Assembly (NCBI RefSeq): GCF_026151205.1
Contig: NC_087076.1
Location: 15,460,419-15,524,418 of the forward strand
Direction of reading: 5' to 3'
Length of the DNA: 64,000 bases
DNA from: Bolinopsis microptera
Lineage: Eukaryota > Ctenophora > Tentaculata > Lobata > Bolinopsidae
Shown here: piece after piece, positions 1 to 9,854 of the stretch
Numbering within the stretch: the first letter of the stretch is position 1
Layout: the number at the start of each line of letters is the position of its first letter
Made by a program: the position numbers and the translations under genes
Notes under the pieces: model-generated
Seen by the model: only the letters and a program-made list of their open reading frames with translations
The model's database searches: none
What the model was told of the DNA's origin: nothing

Positions 1-1
1 T

Positions 2-1843
2 TTGTTGAGGCCACAATTGAAGATGCAAATTGCTAATGGATTCAATGCTTGGTTTGTCTCTATTGCACCAAAGCTTAATGAGACACTGAATAATCTATCT
101 AATGGCCTGCATATATTACCCATGAAAACTTTCTATGACTTCCTGAACCCAAGAAATGAAAAAAATATTAGGCTAGAAGATTGCTCCTCGAACGAAATAT
201 TGAAAATCATAAGCGAGTTCGAAAATGGTAAAGCCAGTGACATTCCAATAAGTGTAGTAAAAAAGTCATCTCATGTAATTGCACATGTATTGTCGAATTA
301 CTTCAATATCCTTATGACCCAAGGTATATTTCCTGATGTCCTGAAAACTGGTAAAATAACACCTGTATATAAGAAAGGTAACCCAGAAGAAATCAAGAAC
401 TACCGTCCTATCTCCACACTGTCCGTCTTCGGTAAGATCTTTGAAAAGCTCATATATTCTAGAATATACGGATTTGTTAGCTCCCAGGGAGTTATATCGA
501 AGACACAGTTTGGATTTAGGAAATCTCACTCTACATCTCATGCAGTTAATTACTCTGTAGATTTAATTACAAAATCTCTTAAACTTAAGAATCATGTTTT
601 AGGAATATTCATTGACCTAAGCAAAGCTTTTGACACCATCGATCATTCAACACTTCTTATAAAATTAGAGGGATGTGGAGTGAGAGGAGTTGCAAATAAC
701 CTCATTAAAAGCTACTTGACAAACAGGCAACAATACACCGAAGTTGTAGGAGAAAAATCAGATACCCTATCTATTCAATTTGATGTCCCGCAGGGTTCAA
801 TTCTTGGACCTCTCCTATTTCTTCTTTATATGAACGACATCACAAACAGTTCTAAACTAGGATCATTTGTTACCTTTGCTGATGATACCAATATATTTGT
901 TGTCGGCAAAACAAAACGTGAGGCATATGAACGAGGAAATGAGCTTCTGTCATCATTACAGTCTTATATGAGAGCGAATAAGTTACATATAAACATGTCC
1001 AAGTGCTGCTACATACACTTCAAACCCACCATGGCAGGTTCTAAATCAGAGGTTTTATCACACCCTGAAGTTGTACTAACTATAGACAACTTTCCAATCA
1101 AAAAGGTTTCATCCGCAAAATTTCTGGGTGTTATAATTGACGAGAACCTATCATGGGAAGATCACATCAAAGCTCTTAAGCGAACTCTAAATCATTCCAC
1201 ATCCACTTTATGTAGACTCCGCTGCTCCCTTCCAGAATTTCTACACCAACAATTATATTATACCCTGTTCGAATCACATCTTTCCTACTGTATATCTGTA
1301 TGGGGTGGGGCAGCGAAGCAACGTATAAGCTCATTATTTACTGCTCAGAAGTACTGTCTCAGAGTACTATTTGGTGATAGACTGGCGTACCTTGATAAGT
1401 TTAAGACTTGTGCACGTACTAGGCCTATAGGACACCAGAAACTAGACCAAAAATTCTTCATAAAAGAGCACACCAAACCGATATTCAAGCATAATAACAT
1501 TCTAGCTATACAAAATCTATATACATACCACAGTTACCTGGAGCTGTACAAGATAATGAAATTCCGTGCTCCAATATCCTTACATGAGGGTTACACATGT
1601 TCATCAAGGAAACCCTGCCTTCTAATCTGTCAGGCAGACCCACCTGACAATCACAACACTAGATCAACCAAAATTTTTAACATTTTAACCCCAAAGTTCA
1701 GAATGACTGATTTTACTACTAGTGTAATGTGCTTGCGAGGAAAGCTAAAACGTGCGCTACTAGCTAATCAACATAACCACGCCCTGCTTGATTGGACCGT
1801 AAAAGACTTTGACTGCACAAATATTATTTTCCAAACATTATAA
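2..1843 (+). CDS. Non-LTR retrotransposon reverse transcriptase, 3' part (CR1/Jockey-like), cut by window edge
   Basis: Open frame of about 613 codons entering from the left edge, so the 5' end (where an endonuclease domain would normally lie) is outside the window. Fingers/palm motifs are clear: NYRPIS near residue 134, QFGFRK near 168, motif A DLSKAFDTIDH near 206, QGSILGPLL near 265, the catalytic FADD box near 293 (A/F-A-D-D form), and the thumb-type FLGVIIDENLSW near 377. This order and these words are typical of the CR1/L2/Jockey group. The polymerase would copy the element's own RNA at a nicked target. No RNase H domain follows. The frame is uninterrupted to its stop, so the copy may be young. 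Family placement is from motif wording only. Confidence 0.9.
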   Translation: MLRPQLKMQIANGFNAWFVSIAPKLNETLNNLSNGLHILPMKTFYDFLNPRNEKNIRLEDCSSNEILKIISEFENGKASDIPISVVKKSSHVIAHVLSNYFNILMTQGIFPDVLKTGKITPVYKKGNPEEIKNYRPISTLSVFGKIFEKLIYSRIYGFVSSQGVISKTQFGFRKSHSTSHAVNYSVDLITKSLKLKNHVLGIFIDLSKAFDTIDHSTLLIKLEGCGVRGVANNLIKSYLTNRQQYTEVVGEKSDTLSIQFDVPQGSILGPLLFLLYMNDITNSSKLGSFVTFADDTNIFVVGKTKREAYERGNELLSSLQSYMRANKLHINMSKCCYIHFKPTMAGSKSEVLSHPEVVLTIDNFPIKKVSSAKFLGVIIDENLSWEDHIKALKRTLNHSTSTLCRLRCSLPEFLHQQLYYTLFESHLSYCISVWGGAAKQRISSLFTAQKYCLRVLFGDRLAYLDKFKTCARTRPIGHQKLDQKFFIKEHTKPIFKHNNILAIQNLYTYHSYLELYKIMKFRAPISLHEGYTCSSRKPCLLICQADPPDNHNTRSTKIFNILTPKFRMTDFTTSVMCLRGKLKRALLANQHNHALLDWTVKDFDCTNIIFQTL

Positions 1844-2470
1844 CTGGCTGGTCACACACATCTAAATTAAATTACCCTAGGCTACTGTTTTCCAAGTCTT
1901 GTACTGTGAGTAAAGTATGTGTGAGAAAGTTTTAATAAAATGAATGTATATTTTTGAATTTTTAAATTTTAATTTGAGAATGGAGTATAAAGAAATTTTT
2001 AATTAGCATTGTATAGTTTAAAATATTTATAGCTTATTATAACCATTGATAAATTTAAGCCATAATCTTTCGCCTGCTCTCCAATATCCACCTTGAAGGT
2101 GCATTTTTAATCCTTGAACTACACAATATAAAATCAAGCATGTTTTAGTGTAGACTTTTTGTCACAACAGGACTGCAACCTATATAGTAAAAACTTTAAA
2201 CAGAACCCCTAATGTCTGCTAACAATTTTTCGTATAGTCCTAATGTGAGCCTTGTCTCTAAAAACTTAACTGAACTAGCGTTTTGGTGTGTGCAAAAGCT
2301 CCCAGGCACGCGCATTCCTTGCCCCGTTAGTTACCTGTCCTTCCAAAACCAAACAAGCAGTCAAGGACAAAAAGTCATACACCAAATGGGCATTATATTT
2401 TATGAATTGTTTTACATCTTTTATTCTGTAAAATGTGCTAAAATTAAATTTCTTGTTTCAATTTCTTGTT
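1844..2470. other. 3' tail of the retrotransposon plus AT-rich spacer
   Basis: No gene seen. The first part is probably the 3' UTR of the upstream retrotransposon. I found no clear poly(A) tail or target duplication, so the element's 3' end is not placed. Confidence 0.4.
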
Positions 2471-3560
2471 TCATTGACAATGTCCCGTGATGAGGTGCAC
2501 TGCAGTTCTGTAATTTTGTCTGTTGTTACTGAGTGTAGTGTTGAGATTTTTGGTGATGTTGATGTTTTTGTGTCCAAGTGTCAGTTTAGTGTGTCTGGGA
2601 CCATCAGTAATCTGATTAAGTTTGGTGACTTTGTCGTTGATCAGGCGTTTGATGTAAGATTGTGGAATTGGGCAATTCAAAGTGGATTCACTGGTTGTGC
2701 CATTTTTGGCCAGCTTGTCTGCTTTTTTCATTACCCCACAATCCGATGTGTGCTGCTATCCATCTGATTTCTAAGGTGTTAGTGGATCCGAGTGTATTGA
2801 GGGTGTCGTAACAGTCTCTAGTAGTTCTAATTCTCGTTGAGGGTGAGGATATAGCTTGAATAGAGGAGAGACTGTCTGACCATATGATGATGTGTGTGTT
2901 GGTATAAGTTGATAAATATTTTAAACAAGCTTCGATGATGGCAGTGAGTTCTGTTTGATAAACGGTGCAATAATCAGGAAGCTTGAATGATCTTTCCTCT
3001 AGTGTAGTGTTGTTGTTGTCAGTGGTGATGATATAACCAGCGCTGCTACCTGAGTCTGTGCGTGACCCGTCTGTGTAGCAGGTGATGGTTTCACTGGGGA
3101 TATCGATGGTGTTTTGGAGTGAGCCTCTATATTCAATGTTATCAGCTCCAGGAGTGGTGACCGTGAAGCGTCATTCAAGCATCATGGTTGGTATAGATAG
3201 GGCTCTCTCTGCTTTGGGTGGTATGTTGAGGTTTACCATGAATTGTTTGTTGATAGTGGTGTGAGTTGTGATGGTACTTTTTCTGAGGGCGATAGTTTCG
3301 AGGGTTAGGCTACCATAGGCTTGAAGCCTGGCTGTGCCCTTTGCTGCTTCACCTCTCAGGAAAAGTATGATATCTGGAGTGTTAGTGAGGTGGTTCAGTG
3401 CGATGAAGGGAGTACAAGGCATGGCACCAGACATCATTCAATGCCTGAACTCGTTTGAACTTCCTCGCGTTGGTGTCTGTTTGGGTTGCCCTAATCCATA
3501 TACTTCAGCAGTATGATAGAATAGGTCGGATGACAACGGTGTACATCCATTTGCATGTTT
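2471..3560 (-). pseudogene. Decayed retrotransposon fragment: RT thumb region followed by RNase H domain
   Basis: Read on the minus strand, one frame runs from the RT C-terminal region (words such as LPCTPFIALNHL-like and RPILSYC) into an RNase H domain: CYTDGSRTDSGSSAGY (first catalytic Asp), VYQTELTAIIEA (Glu), IIWSDSLSSIQA (Asp) and IGLWGNEKADKLAK (last motif). It is broken by an in-frame TGA near 3171 and by a shift near 3510, so it is not functional. An RNase H downstream of RT fits the I/Jockey/R1 group of non-LTR elements. It differs from the RT at the left edge, which lacks RNase H. Confidence 0.75.
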
Positions 3561-4498
3561 TAGGGCTCATACCTCAAGTGGGGCCGACAGCTCTTCTACA
3601 TTCTACGCTGCCATTATATTTGTAGTCAAACGTCGCCAACAGTTGCTCTCGTCCAATGAAATCGCTGCATTATGTAAGCTAAGCTTCGCCTACGAATATA
3701 TGTAATTCAATTATGCATATTGACTTGCAAAATGCATATAATAAAAAGTATTCAAGCAATGTTCAGATAATATATCACAATAACCCTATATAAAATAATA
3801 TAAATGAAAATCACATCATTATAAAATGAAAATCACCCCTGGCCTTGTGACTCCAAGTTCAGATCTAGACTATCTATATTGACAAAGTTCTTTCTCGCAC
3901 CTCTGTCTCCCCGGAGAAAAATCACTGTAATTCTTAAGGTTTCAAAACAAAGGTGCTTCCTTATGTATCCCACAGCAACAATAGTCCCACAGCAACAATA
4001 GTCCTCCTTATTACACTTAAATTTTACTATACATTAAGCGGGACAAAATATTTATATATATATATATTTTGTAGCTGTACTCCTACACATTAAAAGTCGG
4101 TGTTGATTAGATCTTCGAAATAAGTCTTTGCATCATTTTATTAAACATCATTATCTGAGATAAAATTGTTCTAAAAGCAACTGGAATATTCACAAATCTT
4201 TAAAATAACTTACAAACTAGGAAAGGAAAACAAGTCTTAGGAAGACGTACAAAACTATGTGACTTAAAACGGTACAAAACTAAAATATACTGAGTAATAA
4301 TCAAACGGAAAGAATGGCTGCGTACATTTTATCTAATCTATTAAAGATTAGTTTCTCGGAAAAAGCTAGATTTCTCTGAATCAAGCAGTAAAAATATATA
4401 AATAGTAATGAATATAACACGTCTCTGATAGCAATATTGTAAACTAAACACGGGTTTATAGGCTGAGATCATGTCAAATAAAATAAATAAACTAAACA
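3561..4498. other. AT-rich non-coding stretch between retroelement remnants
   Basis: No convincing ORF. Contains a short (TA)n run near 4052-4069. Probably 3' flank of the minus-strand Penelope-like element. Confidence 0.4.
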
Positions 4499-6877
4499 CT
4501 AAGCTCTAGCGGATTTAAAAAGGATGTGGTTACTATCGAGGGTGTTCATACCCCCATAACGCTCAAGGGCTTTCAATTGGGTCTGGTAGAACCCCTCTCT
4601 AGCTTCCATGGCCTTTTCCCTATCTGCTTGACTTATTTCAGGTTTAAATTCAAGAGCGTCCACTATAATAACAGAAAGGTGCGTACTAAGTGAAGAGTTA
4701 TATAAGGCTACTGAACTAAAATCTAAATCATGATCAATATCTAAAAAGTGATTTACTAACTTACAACTTCTGATACCTTTCTTATTGTGGCTCTTATGAT
4801 TAGAAAATCTCTTAGGAAGATTAGAAGTAGTATATCCTACATACGACTGTTTACAAGTTCTACACTCCATTAAATAAATAAGGTTATTACTCTGACAAGT
4901 TATATATTTAGTAATAGGGAAAACTTGTTTGGAATGGTGACTACTAAATTTGGAACAAGGGGACAGGAAACTTTGCTTACAAACATAGCATTTTCCACAG
5001 GCATGGCACCCTGCGTTGTCAGCCTCCCGAACAGCCGGCAATATTGCAGCGTCTGGTTCAAGAAATTGGCTAGCAGTGGCTTCTCCATCTCTACCACTGC
5101 TTACAGTTCCACTAGCACGATACTTATTGTGTACAAGCATGCCACCGATAGTTTGATTCTTTCGGTGACTTACAAATACACTGTCAGCACGTACTAGCTT
5201 CTTCAAGGCTGGATCGAGATTAAGAAGGTGCTTATACTTGTGAATAATGCTCCCCATGTTGGGAAGTGCTGGATTCTGATCCATCACCATGGGTATTAGA
5301 CAAGTAGTCGTCTCATCCTTATTTTTAGGGGCATACAAGTTTTTCCTATTGGTTATATCACTAAATTTGTTGAAAGCATCGTCTACAATACTAGAATGGT
5401 AACCACGGGCTTCAAGGTAACCAGTATATACCTCCCTTTGCTCTAAGAAATTAGTGTCTTCACTATTGTTCTGCCTCACTCGCCTCGCCACACCATAGGG
5501 TATGTTTTTGAGAACATGGCTCCTATGACATGAGGTGGGGATGAGATAGCAGTGGGTGTCACTGGGCTTAGAGTAAAGTTTGGTATGAATAACATCGCCA
5601 ACAGCATAGACATAGGTGTCTAAAAACTCAACACCATCCTTAGAGTAGTCGTAAGTAAACACAAGGTCCGGATGGATACTATTGAGCCATTCCATAAATT
5701 GTAGAAGCTCCTCAACAGTACCAGGCCAGGCCATGTATATATCGTCACGCAACCTACCCCAGAATGCTGGTCTGTGTGGCGGGCCATGTTCTAAATCTCT
5801 TTCATTAACTAAAATATCGATCTTATCCATTGCACAATCTGCATACTCACATGAGTTCTTAGGACCCATCGCCGCTCCACGCTCCTGACGGTATGTTATA
5901 CCGTTGAACGAAGCTATGTTGTAATCAAGAGTGATTTCTAGAGCACTAATAATGCATTCTGTACTGAACAATTGATCATAACTACTTCTTTCATTCAGGT
6001 GCTTGGTGCATTGTTGGATCCCCATATCCCTGGGGATATTGGTGAACATGTTGGATATATCTATGGCAACATGTATCACCTCCTTACCCAACAATATGGT
6101 GGACTCATTCAAGCTATCAATCTTCCTCAAAAAATGAGGGGTGTCAATAATTCTATAATCTAAAATAGCCTTCTTCAATTCGTATGCAGTCAGGGCAGAT
6201 AGGTTCTCAATGTACGAACCACATCCAGTAGTAATCATCCTCCCAGGGTACAAAGGTGGCTTGTGGGCCTTGGGATTCAGGTACATATTACCAGGCTGGT
6301 TGAGCTCCGTACACGGAATAACCCACTCCCTGACCTTCTTAGACATACCTAATTCTTCTTTATACTTGACTGTCCAACATGAAATTTTATCAATTAATTC
6401 TGAAACTAAATCATCTACATTATTTACAATACTATATACAGATCTATCATTCAAATGTACACCTATTCGTTGAATATATTCTTCCTCTCCAAGAAGAAAG
6501 AATCCTACCCCTTTGTCAAAAGGTCTAATAACCACATCCTTCCATCCTTTCACTTCTTTGAGAGCTGATCTGATAGGTGCAGCGATGTTGTCTGGTGAAA
6601 CATACTTCTGAGTTGGCCTGTGGAGATCAACTTCTGCTCTGCAGCATTTAATGAATGCCTCGAGTGCAGGGTTTTTACATGATTCAAAAGTACGTGATGA
6701 TTCGGCCTTGATGAGGCAGCGCTCCATGTCAGTAACTCTTTTATCTGCTTTGTTGGGTCCACATTTGAAGCTATCAAAAACAACTTTGGCTCTCATTTTG
6801 GAAAACCATGTACACAAATCGTTCTCGAAGCGACTCAGATCTGGTAGGGGAGGTGTAGGTGCAAACTTATGAGACAA
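4499..6877 (-). CDS. Penelope-like element polyprotein: reverse transcriptase plus GIY-YIG endonuclease
   Basis: A 792-codon minus-strand frame. The RT core shows motif A DISNMFTNIP (about residue 270), AAMGPKNSCEYAD (about 335) and the catalytic RDDIYMAW box (about 377), then DGVEFLDTYVY and the HCYLIPTSCHRSHVLKNIPYG block typical of Penelope-like elements. A Cys-rich linker CHACGKCYVC (about 630) precedes a GIY-YIG nuclease: NLIYLMEC...SYVGYT with the downstream Arg in LPKRFSNHKS (about 665-710). Such enzymes nick DNA and prime reverse transcription at the target. Codons upstream of the first ATG (reading LTKEQLYVFFL) stay in frame before a stop, so the true N-terminus is probably upstream in another frame. 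Clade within the Penelope-like elements is not certain. Confidence 0.9.
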   Translation of the reverse strand: MSHKFAPTPPLPDLSRFENDLCTWFSKMRAKVVFDSFKCGPNKADKRVTDMERCLIKAESSRTFESCKNPALEAFIKCCRAEVDLHRPTQKYVSPDNIAAPIRSALKEVKGWKDVVIRPFDKGVGFFLLGEEEYIQRIGVHLNDRSVYSIVNNVDDLVSELIDKISCWTVKYKEELGMSKKVREWVIPCTELNQPGNMYLNPKAHKPPLYPGRMITTGCGSYIENLSALTAYELKKAILDYRIIDTPHFLRKIDSLNESTILLGKEVIHVAIDISNMFTNIPRDMGIQQCTKHLNERSSYDQLFSTECIISALEITLDYNIASFNGITYRQERGAAMGPKNSCEYADCAMDKIDILVNERDLEHGPPHRPAFWGRLRDDIYMAWPGTVEELLQFMEWLNSIHPDLVFTYDYSKDGVEFLDTYVYAVGDVIHTKLYSKPSDTHCYLIPTSCHRSHVLKNIPYGVARRVRQNNSEDTNFLEQREVYTGYLEARGYHSSIVDDAFNKFSDITNRKNLYAPKNKDETTTCLIPMVMDQNPALPNMGSIIHKYKHLLNLDPALKKLVRADSVFVSHRKNQTIGGMLVHNKYRASGTVSSGRDGEATASQFLEPDAAILPAVREADNAGCHACGKCYVCKQSFLSPCSKFSSHHSKQVFPITKYITCQSNNLIYLMECRTCKQSYVGYTTSNLPKRFSNHKSHNKKGIRSCKLVNHFLDIDHDLDFSSVALYNSSLSTHLSVIIVDALEFKPEISQADREKAMEAREGFYQTQLKALERYGGMNTLDSNHILFKSARA

Positions 6878-7419
6878 GAAGAAGACATATAGTTGCTCTT
6901 TGGTGAGCTCCTTGTCTGTAAGGTTAACAACTGTCTGGACATGTTTTCCATTGATAAGTCTTCAACCTTCGGAAGGGTGCCTTTGATCAATGTCCTCTGA
7001 TGTCTGTGAGACGAAGTACGGTTGACCTTTTTCCTCTTCCTCCTTCTTTTCTTCTTCACAGGTTTGGCATTGTCCACATATGAAGGTGCAATGTAAATGG
7101 CGTAGTCTGTATCTCTCTTTATATATATATATGTTGAAGAGCCAGCTGTAGAAGATTCAGGCCACGCCTCTCCAGACACAGCTGAGGATTTTGATTCTGG
7201 AGGTTGCTTTCCTTGTGCTAAGAAATGTGATCTCTGTAAAAACTTCCTGAAACCATCAACCACCATCGGCAGTTTCCACACCAACCAAGTATTCAGTATC
7301 AATGGACGATTGGACTGTGATACCAAAAATGTTTTGTACATTTTTCTGCTCCTGGGAGGCACTGAGAAGAAATTCAGTGATGAAGGTAAGTAGAAGTGGG
7401 GTGGGTTAGCTTGCATCAA
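6835..7419 (-). pseudogene. N-terminal region of the Penelope-like element in a shifted frame
   Basis: A 194-codon frame overlapping the start of the RT/GIY-YIG ORF. It contains a strongly basic patch (KKKRRRKRKK) of nuclear-localisation type. Near 6940-6965 the coding sense appears to move from this frame into the main frame. I infer that one ancestral ORF was split by a small indel or substitution, but two overlapping ORFs cannot be excluded. Confidence 0.5.
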
Positions 7420-8005
7420 TGGACTAAGTTACACCAGGTGCTCAGGATGGCAATCAGGGCACTAGGCAGCAGTCACCAGACATTCCCCGTAAAATAGAAT
7501 GCAACAACCTGAAAATAGAGACGGGCAGAGGGGAGTAAAACTTGTCTGGGGGATAAATAAATAAAAATAGATCAGAGGGAGAGAATGGATCAATGATAAA
7601 AATTTAAAGCTATAAGGTAAAATGTGAATCTAAAATGAAATATGTTCAATTACTAGCCTGATAAAGAAGTTTAAGACCCCAGACAAGCTGGGGGATGCTA
7701 GGAGAACTGCTGCTGCCTACCCTTCATGTTGCCATAGTTTTTAGACATATTAAAACTGTCCTAAAAATCAAACAATTCTTTTAAATCTTCTGTGTACGAT
7801 TTAAACACAACAACGATGAACAATGCAATGGTATAGCAGTTTTATAAACTTATGACGATTGCTGAATTTGAGTGTATTTTAATCGAGTTCTTGTGTACAC
7901 ACAATCGGCCAGCATATGAGTACCGGTTGATTCTCTATTGTCTATAATACACAATTACAATCAGAGTCCTCTATACTACATATCATCTATCAACCGGTTC
8001 TCATG
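7420..8005. other. Non-coding flank with a small inverted repeat
   Basis: No gene seen. Arms of about 18 bp built around ACCGGTTGAT / ATCAACCGGT lie near 7913-7931 and 7988-8006, a small hairpin just before the fold-back insertion. Confidence 0.4.
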
Positions 8006-8021
8006 CTAGGAATAATTTATT

Positions 8022-8304
8022 TTTAATTGTAGTTGACGAAATGAGAGTCTCCACTCAGTGTGTTAAAACATAATTCTTTGTCGACGTTTCGGCTACATGC
8101 CTTTTAAACTAATTACAACACTACAAATCTATTACATTTATTGAGCTATGTAAGTTTTCAGTACGTCCTGTTTATGACAAAGGCATGTAGCCGAAACGTC
8201 GACAAAGAATTATGTTTTAACACACTGAGTGGAGACTCTCATTTCGTCAACTACAATTAAAAATAAATGATTGACCCACTCATAAGAGCAAAACAAGATT
8301 ACCA
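8022..8304. mobile_element. Fold-back insertion with 90-bp inverted arms and a 16-bp target duplication
   Basis: The 16-mer CTAGGAATAATTTATT occurs at 8006-8021 and again at 8305-8320, directly flanking a 283-bp insert. Inside, 8015-8104 and 8179-8268 are reverse complements over 90 bp with a 74-bp spacer (the left arm overlaps the target duplication by a few bases). A duplication this long points to target-primed reverse transcription rather than a cut-and-paste transposase. The arms contain the word CCGAAACGTCGAC. I suspect relation to terminal repeats of Penelope-like elements, but this is inference only. Confidence 0.7.
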
Positions 8305-8810
8305 CTAGGAATAATTTATTAATATACTAAGTCTAACAGAAGGAGCACATGTGACATAAGAAGATTGAACACGTTTATGTCACATGGGTAAGCGCTCAGA
8401 AAGTGTGTTATTGACATTTATTATATACACACAATTCCCAATGGAACCTTCTCCCTTTCTCAAATATTGCAGATTTCTCTGAGGAGATCTCTAAACTAAC
8501 AGTCAAGTGCTCCAAACAACAGCTTCCAGGATTATATTTGATAATATGACAGATGATGATACGCTGTGCGCCAAGTCCAATATTAGGTGTGTACTGATGG
8601 AGTGCCATGTTTGATGTGTTTCTTGATGGTTGCAATTGATGAGTATAAGTAATATGTTACTACTAGGCCGAGCTGTTGGGAATTAACTTTCCCTGCTCCT
8701 GCTAAATTACTTGTTTCATTGAAATTTCTTGTTTCATTGAAACAAAAAAAATGCCTGTAAGATCGATAACCCATTGTGAACAATCCCCTCCCCCAAATAT
8801 CTTTATAATA

Positions 8811-9583
8811 CAGGGTGGGCCAAAAGTCACTGGACATACATTGGCCTTAATAGCTCAGTCACTGAGTGCCTAATTGAAATATTTCTTTCTGGTATGACTT
8901 ACTACCACCACTGGTTCAGGGAATTTGTCAAATCGAAAAATATTCAAGTTCATTTTTTTCAAATGAAGGTTCATTTTCGCATTTATTTGATAGTTTGGAT
9001 AGTAATACCAAGCTAAATTTTATTGAATTGTGTTTGGCCATTCGAATTACGTTTGTCCTGAAAAAAATTAGAACTGTAGCTTCTCAGATGACCGAGATAT
9101 GAAGCATAACGAGTTAATTCATTACGTGTGATCAGGTTATTGGTTTACCTAATCACGTGATTAGGTGACCCTGTTAACCACCCCGTTAAACATTATGGGA
9201 ATTGTTAAGGGTGCTCAAGTAAGGTGTCGTGTCACGGTGTCACATAATCACCCAGTCAATATTGTTAACGAGATACAGAAAATGCTTGATTACTTCTTCA
9301 TTTCTAATCCGTTTTGCCTCAGCTCATGTTTTCAGATCATATGCAACATTTAATAATCTACCGTCTCTGAAAAAATTAGGCTTTTAGCATGTTCAGAGAG
9401 AACAATATAGGTGTTTTAATAATGAATGGGCGTTGTCTAAAATACTCGAATTTTCAAATTTTGATGACAAAATCCTCGAACCAGAAGGTACAGTATGCTA
9501 TTTGCAAAGCAAGAGCTCTCAAATATAAAACACAGCGGAGCTTTTAAGGCCAACGTATGTCCAGTGACTTTTGGCCCACCCTG
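8811..9583. mobile_element. MITE with CAGGGTGGGCC-type inverted termini and TA target duplication
   Basis: Left end CAGGGTGGGCCAAAAGTCAC and right end its reverse complement, continuing to a roughly 38-bp imperfect terminal repeat ending GTTGGCC. It is flanked by TA on both sides (8809-8810 and 9584-9585). Copy 2 has the empty site near 26491 (TTTATAATATGTTGCGC), so insertion followed the duplication or was lost cleanly. No transposase is encoded. Termini and TA duplication fit the Tc1/mariner (IS630) superfamily. Confidence 0.85.
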
Positions 9584-9854
9584 TATGTTGCGCAATCATG
9601 TTGACAATGATATATTGCGCATTTCACCCTCTTACTACTCTTGTTGATGAAAATTCTTTCAGATACTGGGATATCTACTATTGTCATGGAGTTGTAAGGT
9701 AGGAGCTATATTTAGTTTTACCTGAGCTATCGATTATATAAAATATGTACAGAGTTTCTTATCAAGCATTGTCATGCTTGCTTTGCCTCGAAAGAGGAAG
9801 TTTTTGAGTAGTACCATAACAAATAACCTGATTTGTACACATTCATATTCAGTC

